Of a DNA stretch of 39,139 nt, positions 17,543 to 25,455 are shown one piece after another (position 1 is the first letter of the stretch; every line of letters begins with the position of its first letter). Under the pieces are notes generated by a model. That model worked only from the letters and a program-made list of their open reading frames with translations. It made no database searches and was not told the origin of the DNA. The stretch is from Alphaproteobacteria bacterium (GTDB lineage Bacteria > Pseudomonadota > Alphaproteobacteria > SHVZ01). Location of the stretch: assembly GCA_009694025.1 (NCBI GenBank), contig SHVZ01000024.1, forward strand, positions 1 through 39,139. The letters are read 5' to 3'. Both the position numbers and the translations under genes were made by a program.

Positions 17543-18484
17543 TCAGCGGCCGGAAAGCTTGTCGATCTCCGCCATGTCCTCGGGCGTGAGTGCCCAGCCG
17601 GCGGCGGTGACGTTCTGCACGAGCTGCTCGGGCTTGGTCGCGCCGGCGATGACGCTGGCGACCGGCGGCCGGCAGGCGAGCCAGCTGAAAGCCAGCTCGA
17701 GGAGGGTCTTGCCGCGTTTGGTCGCGAAGTCCGTGAGCTTCTCGACCGTCTGCCAGTTGGCGTCGGTGAGGTAGCGGTCGGCGAGGTTCTGGACGTAGCT
17801 CAAGCGCGCCTTTTCCGGCATCGGCGCGTTCCGCTTGTACTTGCCGGTGAGCAGCCCGCTCGCCAGCGGGAAGTAGGGGAGGAGGCCGAGGCCGTAGGCC
17901 TTCATCGCCGGGATCAGCTCCTTCTCGGCGTCGCGGACGATCAGGCTGTACTCGTCCTGGCAGGAGATGAACGCCTCGATCCCACCCTGGCGCGAGGTCC
18001 ACTGCGCCTCGACCACCTGCCAGGACTTGAGGTTGGAGCAGCCGATGTAGCGGACCTTGCCGGCATGCACGAGATCGTCGAGGGCGCTGAGCGTCTCCTC
18101 GATCGGGGTCAGCGGGTCCGGCATGTGGATCTGGTAGAGGTCGATCCAGTCGGTCTTCATCCGCTTCAGGCTCGCCTCGACCGCGGTCACGATGTAGCGG
18201 CGCGACGCGCCCTTGAGCTTGCCGGCATCGTCCATCGCGCCGCAGAACTTGGTCGCGAGCACGATGTCCTTTCGTCGGGCGCCCAGGATCTCGCCGAGGC
18301 AGGTCTCGGAGCCGCCCTTGTTGCCGTAGACGTCGGCGGTGTCGAAGAGGGTGATGCCGAGGTCGAAGGCCTTGTCGACGACCTTGCGCGAGGCGTCGAG
18401 GTCGATGCGGCCGCCGAAATTGTTGCAGCCGAGGCCGACCACCGACACCTGCAGGCCCGACTTGCCGAGTACGCGCTGCTCCAT
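17543..18484 (-). CDS. Aldo/keto reductase
   Basis: The 313-residue NADPH-type aldo/keto reductase shows the catalytic tetrad: Asp48 and Tyr53 (FDTADVYG), Lys79 (LATKF) and His120 (DLYQIH). The LGLLPYFPLASGLLTGKY segment matches the Kv-beta/YhdN-like branch. The start is ATG at 18484, with GGAAGGG upstream. Its closest branch usually reduces small aldehydes or ketones, and the physiological substrate here is not evident. It is convergent with the DHA2 gene and divergent from the first gamma-glutamyltransferase-family gene. Confidence 0.9.
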   Translation of the reverse strand: MEQRVLGKSGLQVSVVGLGCNNFGGRIDLDASRKVVDKAFDLGITLFDTADVYGNKGGSETCLGEILGARRKDIVLATKFCGAMDDAGKLKGASRRYIVTAVEASLKRMKTDWIDLYQIHMPDPLTPIEETLSALDDLVHAGKVRYIGCSNLKSWQVVEAQWTSRQGGIEAFISCQDEYSLIVRDAEKELIPAMKAYGLGLLPYFPLASGLLTGKYKRNAPMPEKARLSYVQNLADRYLTDANWQTVEKLTDFATKRGKTLLELAFSWLACRPPVASVIAGATKPEQLVQNVTAAGWALTPEDMAEIDKLSGR

Positions 18485-18608
18485 CGCTGCCACCCTTCCG
18501 TTTGCGCCGCTTGCGGTCGGGGAAGGTAGGGCCTGCGCCCGTGGTTGGCTACCTCTGTTCGATCGTCCCGACCTCTGCCATGCTAGCGCCCTTTCCGAAG
18601 GGGATTTC

Positions 18609-20303
18609 ATGGCTTCCAGCGCTTGGCGGAACCGAGCCGGTACGTTCTTCGACTGCGACAAGCGGCCGGCGTCGGGCCATCGCGGCATGGTCGTCGCCAA
18701 CCATGCGCTTGCCGCCGCAGCCGGGGCCGAGATGCTGGCGGCGGGCGGCAACGCGATCGACGCGGCGATCGCGACCTTGTTCACCTTGAACGTGGTCGAG
18801 CCGATGATGGTCGGCATCCTCGGCGGCGGCATGGCCCATATCCGCCTCGCCGATGGCAGCCACCGGATTCTCGACGGCATGTCGAAGGTGCCGGCGGCGG
18901 GCCGGCCGGACAGCTACAAGCCGGCCTCCGACACCTGGCCCGACTACCTGGAGACGGTCGGGCGCGAAAATTCGGTCGGGCCGAAGTCGGTGGCCGTGCC
19001 GGGCAACCTCAAGGGCTGGTGCGAGGCGCTCGAGCGCTGGGGCACCTTCGATCTCGCCAGCGTCATGGAGCCGGCGATCCGGCACGCCTCCCGCGGCTTC
19101 CGGGTCACCCACTTCCTCAACGAATGCATGGCCCAGGCCGGTCCGGATATGGCCTGGGACCCGGTCATCGCCAAGGTCTTCATGCCCGGCGGCGAGCCGG
19201 CCAAGGCGGGAACGCTCCTGGTGCAAGGCGAGCTCGCCGAGACGTTCCGCGCCGTCGCCAAGGAAGGCCCGGACCTCCTCTATGGCGGCGCCCTCGGACG
19301 CACCGTCGGCGACCACCTGGAGCGCCAGGGATCGCTTCTCGCCTTCGGCGACCTCCGCGACTACCGGACGATCGAGCGGGCACCGGTGCGTGGCATCTAT
19401 CGCGGCATCGAGATCGTCGGCCCGCCACCGCCCTCCTCGGGCGGCGTGCACGTTGTCCAGATGCTGAACCTTCTGGAAGGGTTCGACATCGCCGGATCCG
19501 GCTTCGGCACCGCGCGGACCATCCATCTGATCCTCGAGGCGCTCAAGATCGCCTTCGCCGACCGCTTCGCCTCGACCGGCGATCCGGACTTCGTCAAGGT
19601 CCCGGTCGAACGTCTGCTGTCGAAGGCCTATGGCGATGTCCGGCGGCGGGACATCGACGCGTCCCGCGCCAAACCGCAGAAGGCCGGCGCGATGGCCATG
19701 GAGTCCGCCAATACCACCCATCTGACCGTCGCCGACGACAAGGGCAACATCGTCTGCTCGACCCAGACCATCAACAGCCTGTTCGGCTCCCGCGTCATGG
19801 TGCCGGGCACCGGGCTCATCCCCAACAACTACATGTACACCTTCGATCCGCATCCCGGGCATGCGCTGTCGATCGCGCCGGGCAAGCGGGTCACTACCTC
19901 GATGTCGCCGCTGATCGCGCTCAAGGACGGGAAGCCGCATTTCGCCCTCGGCCTTCCCGGGGGCGTGCGCATCTTCGGCTCGACCATGCAGGCCGTGCTC
20001 AACCTGGTCGACCACGGAATGACCCTGCAGGAGACGGTCGAGGCGCCGCGGGTCTGGACCCAAGGCCAGGCGGTCGAGGTCGAGGCGTCGGTGCCGGAGG
20101 GCGTGCGAGGCGAACTCTCGGCCCTCGGCCACGACGTGCAGGCCGTCCCGCATGTCGCCAGCGGCATGTGCGCCATCGCCTTTGCGCCGGACGGCGCGAT
20201 GACCGGCGCCGCGTGCTGGCGGGCCGACGGCACCGCCGTCGGCATCGGTGGCGGCCATGCCCGTAAGGGCGTCAGGTTCTGGGCGGAGTCGAAGCGAGTT
20301 TAA
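18609..20303 (+). CDS. Gamma-glutamyltransferase family protein, first copy
   Basis: The 564-residue Ntn-hydrolase has the family opening GMVVANHALAAAAGAEMLAAG and GGNAIDAA, and the autoprocessing site NTTHLTVADDKGN. Thr369 would become the catalytic N-terminal residue of the small subunit after self-cleavage. The start is ATG at 18609, with AAGGGGA upstream. No signal peptide is visible, unlike classical periplasmic GGT, so the enzyme should be cytoplasmic. It may hydrolyse gamma-glutamyl or related amide bonds (cephalosporin acylase and GGT-like enzymes share this fold). It is divergent from the aldo/keto reductase gene. Confidence 0.9.
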   Translation: MASSAWRNRAGTFFDCDKRPASGHRGMVVANHALAAAAGAEMLAAGGNAIDAAIATLFTLNVVEPMMVGILGGGMAHIRLADGSHRILDGMSKVPAAGRPDSYKPASDTWPDYLETVGRENSVGPKSVAVPGNLKGWCEALERWGTFDLASVMEPAIRHASRGFRVTHFLNECMAQAGPDMAWDPVIAKVFMPGGEPAKAGTLLVQGELAETFRAVAKEGPDLLYGGALGRTVGDHLERQGSLLAFGDLRDYRTIERAPVRGIYRGIEIVGPPPPSSGGVHVVQMLNLLEGFDIAGSGFGTARTIHLILEALKIAFADRFASTGDPDFVKVPVERLLSKAYGDVRRRDIDASRAKPQKAGAMAMESANTTHLTVADDKGNIVCSTQTINSLFGSRVMVPGTGLIPNNYMYTFDPHPGHALSIAPGKRVTTSMSPLIALKDGKPHFALGLPGGVRIFGSTMQAVLNLVDHGMTLQETVEAPRVWTQGQAVEVEASVPEGVRGELSALGHDVQAVPHVASGMCAIAFAPDGAMTGAACWRADGTAVGIGGGHARKGVRFWAESKRV

Positions 20304-20341
20304 AGCCGCCTCGTATCCGGAACGGGGCGCCGTCGCCGGGT

Positions 20342-20355
20342 TTGATCTGGATCAA
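20342..20355. promoter_or_regulatory. FNR/FixK-type binding site
   Basis: TTGATCTGGATCAA is a perfect match to the TTGAT-N4-ATCAA site bound by FNR, FixK, FnrL and DNR-type regulators. It lies 88 bases upstream of the Spy-like gene start, a suitable place for an activator site. Its occurrence in the only sizeable spacer upstream of that gene argues against chance. Confidence 0.7.
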
Positions 20356-20443
20356 GGCGGGCTGGGTTCGGTTCGACGACTTTCCCTTCATATTGCCGCT
20401 CGCGCGAGTGCTCGTGCGGCCCCATGGACGAGGAGTCGTGATC

Positions 20444-21067
20444 ATGCGCGCTTCCAAGCTGCTTTCCATCGCGTCACTCGTCGCCGCCCTCGCGGTGACC
20501 GCCGTCGTTCCGTCGGGCTCGTCTCTGGCGCAGAGCGCGCCCGCGGCGAGGCAAGACCCGCACCATCCCGGCGGTGCGGCAGCGCCGCCGCCTCCGCCGG
20601 CGCAGGGGCAAGCCACTCCCGCGCCCGGCATGGGCGGTGGGATGCCGATGCCGGGCGGCGCGATGGGCATGATGGGAATGATGGGTTCGGGCGGCATGCC
20701 GTCGATGATGGACGGCATGATGGACCACATGTCGCTGATGCAGATGATGGGCGAACGCACGGAGGGCCGCCTGGCCTTCGTCAAGGCTGAGCTGGCGATC
20801 ACCGAGGCGCAGGCCGCAGTCTGGAATGCCTATGCCGATGTCGTGCGCGCCGAGGCGAAGCGCCGCCGCCCGGGCATGTCGATGGCCCAGGCGATTCCTG
20901 CCGCGACGTGGGTCGATCGCGTTGTGCAGCACGAGCGCGACCTGGAACAGCGCCTCGACGCGCTGCGCCGGCTCAAGGGCGTGTCGTCCGCTCTCTACGC
21001 GGCCCTCTCGGTGCCCCAGAAGAAGATCGCAGACGAGCTCATGAACAGTCCCCTGGGCCACATGTAG
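20444..21067 (+). CDS. Met-rich Spy/CpxP-like periplasmic protein
   Basis: The 207-residue secreted protein has a signal peptide ending at SSLAQ (about residue 30). A Pro/Gly-rich stretch follows, then a segment with 17 methionines in residues 63-102 (MGMMGMM, MPSMMDGMMDHM). The helical C-terminal part contains LAITEAQAAVWNAY, an LTxxQ-like motif as in Spy, CpxP and ZraP-type periplasmic proteins. Met clusters suggest binding of Cu(I) or Ag(I). The start is ATG at 20444, with GAGGAG upstream. It does not fit the catabolic theme of its neighbours and has its own FNR-type site. The role in periplasmic metal or envelope stress is inferred. Confidence 0.75.
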   Translation: MRASKLLSIASLVAALAVTAVVPSGSSLAQSAPAARQDPHHPGGAAAPPPPPAQGQATPAPGMGGGMPMPGGAMGMMGMMGSGGMPSMMDGMMDHMSLMQMMGERTEGRLAFVKAELAITEAQAAVWNAYADVVRAEAKRRRPGMSMAQAIPAATWVDRVVQHERDLEQRLDALRRLKGVSSALYAALSVPQKKIADELMNSPLGHM

Positions 21068-21070
21068 GCG

Positions 21071-22198
21071 TCAGCCCAGGATCTCCCCGATCTTCTGGGT
21101 CGCCTTGAGGCCGGAGCCGGTCAGCACCAGCACCGTGGTCTCTTCCGGCTTGATCGTTCCGGCGGCCAGCAGGCGGGTGAGGGCGGCAGCGGTCTGGGCG
21201 CTGGTCGGCTCGGCATAGAGGCCCATTGCCGCCAGGCCTTTGAGTCCGGCGACGATCTCGTCCTCGGGAACGGCGACGGCGCTGCCGCTGGAGCCGCGAA
21301 GCGCGCCGAGCACCTCTTTGAGGCGGATAGGCTTGGCGATCGCCGTGCCTTCGGCGATGGTCGCCTCGATCTCGGTCTCGACCGGCGTGTCGACGCCGGC
21401 CATGAAGCTGGCGACAATCGGCGCGCAGTTGGCCGGCTGCACGCCGAAGATGCGCGGCATCCGCTTGATCTCGCCGCGGCGGAGCAGCTCGCCGAAGCCG
21501 ATCCAGCATCCCAGGATGTTCGACCCGGCGCCCATCGGGGCGATGACGTTGTCAGGAGCGACGAAGCCGAGGTCCTCCCACAGCTCGTAAGCCAGCGTCT
21601 TCGTTCCCTGCAGGAACAGCGCCTGCCAGTTGTGGCTGGCGTAGAAGATCTTCTCGGCCTGGCGCTCGGCCTCGTCGGCGCAGTCCTGGCGCGTTCCCGG
21701 CACCAGCTCGACCTCGGCGCCGACCGCACGCATCTGCACGATCTTCGCCGGCTGGGTATAGGCCGGCACCAGGATCTTCACCTTCATCCCGCCGGCGACC
21801 GCATAGGCCGCGACCGCCGCACCGCCATTGCCGGAGCTGTCCTCCAGCACGTGGCGCACGCCCTGCTGGCGCAGCACCGAGAGCATCACCGAGGCGCCGC
21901 GATCCTTGAAGCTGCCGGTCGGAGCGAACCATTCGAGCTTCATCAGCGCGCGGGCGCCGCTCCAGCGCCGCTCGATGAGCGGCGTCCGGCCCTCGCCCAT
22001 GGTGATCGGATCTTGAACGGCGAGAGGAAGAGCGCGGGCATATCGCCAGAGCGAGCGGATGGAGGTGTCGATATCGGCGCGGCCGATGCCCGCGAGTTCG
22101 GCCGTCATCAACGGATTGCCGGCGTCCGAACGCCAGCGCGGCTGGGTCAGCGGATAGGCCTTGCCGGTGCGCGGATCGACAAAGACGGCTTCGGACAT
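21071..22198 (-). CDS. Threonine synthase-like PLP-dependent enzyme
   Basis: The 375-residue enzyme belongs to PLP fold type II. The cofactor lysine is Lys98 in APTGSFKDRGA, followed by SSGNGG for phosphate/substrate binding and GAGSNILG for the PLP phosphate. The C-terminal VLVLTGSGLK is typical of threonine synthases. True threonine synthase would convert O-phosphohomoserine to threonine. Its pairing with an RraA-family gene (1 base apart) instead of thrB or hom suggests a catabolic lyase or a substituted substrate. No thrA or thrB is in the window. Confidence 0.8.
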   Translation of the reverse strand: MSEAVFVDPRTGKAYPLTQPRWRSDAGNPLMTAELAGIGRADIDTSIRSLWRYARALPLAVQDPITMGEGRTPLIERRWSGARALMKLEWFAPTGSFKDRGASVMLSVLRQQGVRHVLEDSSGNGGAAVAAYAVAGGMKVKILVPAYTQPAKIVQMRAVGAEVELVPGTRQDCADEAERQAEKIFYASHNWQALFLQGTKTLAYELWEDLGFVAPDNVIAPMGAGSNILGCWIGFGELLRRGEIKRMPRIFGVQPANCAPIVASFMAGVDTPVETEIEATIAEGTAIAKPIRLKEVLGALRGSSGSAVAVPEDEIVAGLKGLAAMGLYAEPTSAQTAAALTRLLAAGTIKPEETTVLVLTGSGLKATQKIGEILG

Positions 22199-22199
22199 G

Positions 22200-22928
22200 C
22201 TATCCGCGCCATTCCCAGGGCTCGCCGGCGGCGATCCAGTCTTTGTACTCGGCCCTGGTCACGTCATTGGCGGGGTAGACGCCGGGTGTCGCCGCGCCGG
22301 CCAGGATCTTGATCTGGATGAAACGCTCGAGCCGCTCCTGCTCGGCGCCGTCCCGGGCGACCTCGGATGCCAACGCCTTCGGCACGACGACGACGCCGTC
22401 CTGGTCGCCGACGATGACGTCGCCGGGAATGACCGCGACCCGGCCGCAGCCGATCGGTCCCTGCATGCCGGCGCCGGAGAGGCCGGCGATGCTCGGCGGC
22501 GAGGCCGGGCCCGCCGCATAGATCGGCAGCCCCAGCGGCACCGTCGCCTCGACGTCGCGGAGTCCGCCGTCGGTGACGATGCCGGCGACGCCGCGGGCGC
22601 GGAGCCGTGCCGTCAGGATGTCGCCGACGATGCCGGTCGCGGCCTCGCCGCGGGCGTCGATCACCAGCACGGCGCCGGCCGGCGCTTCCTCGATGGCGCG
22701 CCTCGGAGCGTAGTCCGGGCGAGCGAGGACGGCATAGTCCGAGAGATCCTCGCGGAGCGGCAGGTAGGCCAGGGTGAACGCCTCGCCGACCATCCGCTGG
22801 GTCATCGGGACCATCGGGCGGACGCCTTCCATGGCGACACGCCTTAGGCCCCGCTTCAGGAGCTGCATGGTCAGCGTCGCCGTGCTGACCCCGCGCAGGG
22901 TGTCGATCAGGTTTCGGTCGAGAGGCAT
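22200..22928 (-). CDS. RraA / HMG-aldolase family protein
   Basis: The 242-residue protein has the family core VGDILTARLRARGVAGIVTDGGLRDV, with the GGxRD metal/substrate motif, and GDVIVGDQDGVVVVP. The same fold serves as 4-hydroxy-4-methyl-2-oxoglutarate or oxaloacetate-type aldolase/decarboxylase, and as the RNase E regulator RraA. The retained Arg-Asp pair favours an enzyme over the RNase regulator. It is the first gene of a two-gene unit with the threonine-synthase-like gene. It could cleave a 4-hydroxy-2-oxo acid into pyruvate and another oxo acid. The exact substrate is not known. Confidence 0.8.
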   Translation of the reverse strand: MPLDRNLIDTLRGVSTATLTMQLLKRGLRRVAMEGVRPMVPMTQRMVGEAFTLAYLPLREDLSDYAVLARPDYAPRRAIEEAPAGAVLVIDARGEAATGIVGDILTARLRARGVAGIVTDGGLRDVEATVPLGLPIYAAGPASPPSIAGLSGAGMQGPIGCGRVAVIPGDVIVGDQDGVVVVPKALASEVARDGAEQERLERFIQIKILAGAATPGVYPANDVTRAEYKDWIAAGEPWEWRG

Positions 22929-22951
22929 GTTTCACCCCGATGTCACGGCAA

Positions 22952-22980
22952 TTGGCGGACCCCGCCGGCACCGCTAGCAT
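22952..22980 (+). promoter_or_regulatory. Candidate sigma-70 promoter for the hydroxy-acid dehydrogenase unit
   Basis: TTGGCG (22952-22957) and TAGCAT (22975-22980) are 17 bases apart, with GC before the -10 giving GCTAGCAT. This resembles the Caulobacter housekeeping -10 (GCTAnAwC). The start codon at 23063 would leave a leader of about 75 bases. Confidence 0.5.
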
Positions 22981-23062
22981 GGGTCGTCTCGTCCGCCTTC
23001 CATCCCACCGAAGCAAAGCAGCGCCCTCGGCGCAAGAGCGGCTTCCTTACCCTGGGTCGCTC

Positions 23063-24250
23063 ATGGCCGATTTCAGCCAAGTTCACAACGTCGACGACTT
23101 CAAGCGACTGGCGCGGGACTATCTGCCGCGGCCGATCTTCGACTGGATCGAGGGCGGCGCCGAGGGCGAGGTTTCGCTCGCCAATAACCGTACCGCCTTC
23201 GATCGGGTGCGCTTCAAGCCCAGGACCATCGTCGACGTTTCCACGCGCGATCAGACGGTCGAGCTGTTCGGGAAGCCGATGTCCTCGCCCTTCGCCATCG
23301 CGCCGATGGGCAATCTCAGCCTGTTCTGGCCGAACGCCGAAGTGGCGATGGCCCAGGCGGCGGTCGCCGCCGGCGTGCCCTTCGTTCTGAGCACGGCATC
23401 GGCCGTCTCGATGGAGACTGTCGCCGAAAGCGCACCCGGCGGGCGGCTCTGGTTCCAGCTCTACGTCTTCAAGGACAAGAAGGTGAACCGCTCGCTGGTC
23501 GATCGCGCCGCTGCCGCGGGATACGAGGCGCTGATGATCACCACCGACACGCATATGTTCCCCAAGCGCGAGCGCGACCGCCGGAACGGCATCGGCCTCA
23601 ACCTGAAGAAGACGCCGCGCAACATCGCGGCCGTGCTCGCCCGCCCGCGCTGGCTCTGGGACGTGGTCTTGAGCCGGCCCATGCCCAAGCTCGCGAACCT
23701 GGAGAGGGAGGTTTCCGGCCCGACCACCTACGAGGCGCTGGCCAACTACTTCCTCAGCCAACGCCACCAGGGCTTCGACCTCGACGACCTGAAGCGGCTC
23801 CGCGACCAATGGAAGGGCAAGCTCCTGGTCAAGGGCATCCTCAACGTCGAGGACGCCCATCGCGCCGCCGGGGCCGGTGTCGACGGCATCATCCTTTCCA
23901 ACCATGGCGGGCGAAACCTGGAAGGGGCGGCCGCTCCCTTCGAGGTGCTGCCCGAGATCGTCGATGGCGTCGCCGGGCGGATACCGGTGCTACTCGACAG
24001 CGGCTTCCGGCGCGGCAGCGACGTCATCAAGGCGCTGGCGATCGGCGCCAAGGCGGTGATGCTCGGCCGGCCCGCCGCCTATGCCGTCTCCGGTACCGGC
24101 AGGGACGGTGTCTCCCACCTGCTCGCGACCATGAAGGACGAGGTCGACCGGGTGCAGGGCTATCTCGGCTGCCGGACGCTGGCCGAGCTCGGCCGCGACC
24201 TCCTGCTGTTCGACCGCCAGCGGCCGGGCGCCAACGCGACGATGATCTGA
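23063..24250 (+). CDS. FMN-dependent alpha-hydroxy acid dehydrogenase (LldD-like)
   Basis: The 395-residue TIM-barrel flavoprotein has the family active site: Tyr134 (QLYV), Lys257 (LLVKGI), His281 and Arg284 (LSNHGGR), and the FMN-phosphate loop DSGFRRGSDV. The N-terminal motif reads FDWIEGGAEGE. Trp28 replaces the tyrosine that binds the substrate carboxylate in glycolate oxidase and lactate or mandelate dehydrogenase (FDYxxGGA). It would oxidise an (S)-2-hydroxy acid to a 2-oxo acid, but perhaps an unusual one. The start is ATG at 23063 (MADFSQVHNV). It is followed after 11 bases by the SelA-like gene, so the two are one operon. Confidence 0.88.
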   Translation: MADFSQVHNVDDFKRLARDYLPRPIFDWIEGGAEGEVSLANNRTAFDRVRFKPRTIVDVSTRDQTVELFGKPMSSPFAIAPMGNLSLFWPNAEVAMAQAAVAAGVPFVLSTASAVSMETVAESAPGGRLWFQLYVFKDKKVNRSLVDRAAAAGYEALMITTDTHMFPKRERDRRNGIGLNLKKTPRNIAAVLARPRWLWDVVLSRPMPKLANLEREVSGPTTYEALANYFLSQRHQGFDLDDLKRLRDQWKGKLLVKGILNVEDAHRAAGAGVDGIILSNHGGRNLEGAAAPFEVLPEIVDGVAGRIPVLLDSGFRRGSDVIKALAIGAKAVMLGRPAAYAVSGTGRDGVSHLLATMKDEVDRVQGYLGCRTLAELGRDLLLFDRQRPGANATMI

Positions 24251-24261
24251 GGAGACGCCCC

Positions 24262-25455
24262 ATGTCCGAGCTCTTCGACCGCTTCGGCATCCGCCGGGTC
24301 GTCAATGCCTCCGGCACGGAGACCGTGCATGGCGCGAGCCGCGCCTCCGATCGCGTCGTCCAGGCGGTGGCCTCCATCCTGCCGCACTGGATCGAGATGT
24401 CGGAGCTGCAGCGCGCCGCTAGCGACTCGATCGCCGAGACCACCGGCGCCGAGGCCGGCTTCGTCACCGGCTGCACCGCGGCCGGGATCGCCGTCGCCTC
24501 GGCGGCGGCGATCGCCGGCGACGACCTCGCCAAGGTCGAGCGCCTGCCGGACACGACCGGCCTCAGGAACCGGATCATCCTGCAGAAGGGCCACGAGGTG
24601 AACTACGGCACCACCATCGGCCAGATGATCCGGATCGTCGGCGGCGTGCCGGTCGAGATCGGCACCGCGACCGGCTGCGCCGCCTACCAGCTCGACGGCG
24701 CCATCGACGACCGGACGGCGGCGGCGATCTACGTGCAGTCGCACCACACCGTGCAGAGCGGCCTCATCGACCTGAAGACCTTCTGCGAGGTGGCGCGCGC
24801 CCGCGGCATTCCGGTGATCGTCGATGCGGCGGCCGAATACGACTGGCCGGGGATGATCAAGGTCGGCGCCACCGCCGTCATCTTCTCAGCCCAGAAGGCG
24901 CCGGCCGGCACCACCGCCGGCGTCATCGCCGGCAGCCGCGACTTCATCCGCGCCTGCTACTACCAGGAACGCGGCATCGGCCGTCCGATGAAGGCCGGAA
25001 AGGAAGGCGTCGCCGGCGCCATCGCCGCGCTCGACCAGTGGCGGGAAACCGACCACCAGGCGGTCGCCAAGGCCGAGGCGGCGAGGCTCGACCGGGCCGA
25101 GCAGATGCTGCAGAACATCCGCGGCCTCCGCCTCGAGCGCGAGCCCGATCCGCCGGGCAACCCGTTCGAGCGGCTGATGCTCCACCTCGATCCGCGGGTC
25201 GCACGCATCTCCGCCTTCCAGCTGGGACAGGCGCTGGCGGCGGGGAAGCCGAAGATCGTGCTCCGGACGCTCCACGTCGACCGCGGCTACCTGCTGCTGG
25301 ACGTGCGGCGCATCGACGACGTCGAGCTCGACCTCGTGGTCGCCCGCATCCGCGAGGTGCTGGCCTCGGTGCCGACGGACGCGAAGCCCGAGGTGCCGCC
25401 GACGTCGGGCGACTTGACCAACCGCGGTCTCGCCAAGTGGCTGGCTAGCGCGTGA
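24262..25455 (+). CDS. SelA-like PLP-dependent enzyme (DgaE-type)
   Basis: The 397-residue protein is related to bacterial selenocysteine synthase and to D-glucosaminate-6-phosphate ammonia-lyase. It begins with the typical FGIRRVVNASGTETVHGASRA, and the likely PLP lysine is Lys212 in FSAQKAPAG. No selB, selD or tRNA-Sec is nearby and the length is below that of true SelA (about 460), so a tRNA substrate is unlikely. It probably eliminates ammonia or water from an amino acid or amino sugar acid. The start is ATG at 24262, with GAGGAGA upstream. Its last 11 bases overlap the third M81 gene tail-to-tail. Confidence 0.82.
   Translation: MSELFDRFGIRRVVNASGTETVHGASRASDRVVQAVASILPHWIEMSELQRAASDSIAETTGAEAGFVTGCTAAGIAVASAAAIAGDDLAKVERLPDTTGLRNRIILQKGHEVNYGTTIGQMIRIVGGVPVEIGTATGCAAYQLDGAIDDRTAAAIYVQSHHTVQSGLIDLKTFCEVARARGIPVIVDAAAEYDWPGMIKVGATAVIFSAQKAPAGTTAGVIAGSRDFIRACYYQERGIGRPMKAGKEGVAGAIAALDQWRETDHQAVAKAEAARLDRAEQMLQNIRGLRLEREPDPPGNPFERLMLHLDPRVARISAFQLGQALAAGKPKIVLRTLHVDRGYLLLDVRRIDDVELDLVVARIREVLASVPTDAKPEVPPTSGDLTNRGLAKWLASA

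Noticed and set aside
18549-20258. Minus-strand open frame of 569 codons opposite the first gamma-glutamyltransferase-family gene
   Set aside because: It is an antisense shadow. The plus-strand frame has the conserved processing site and a good ribosome binding site.
24262-25455. True selenocysteine synthase
   Set aside because: No tRNA-Sec, selB or selD is nearby, the protein is shorter than SelA, and the lysine region differs.
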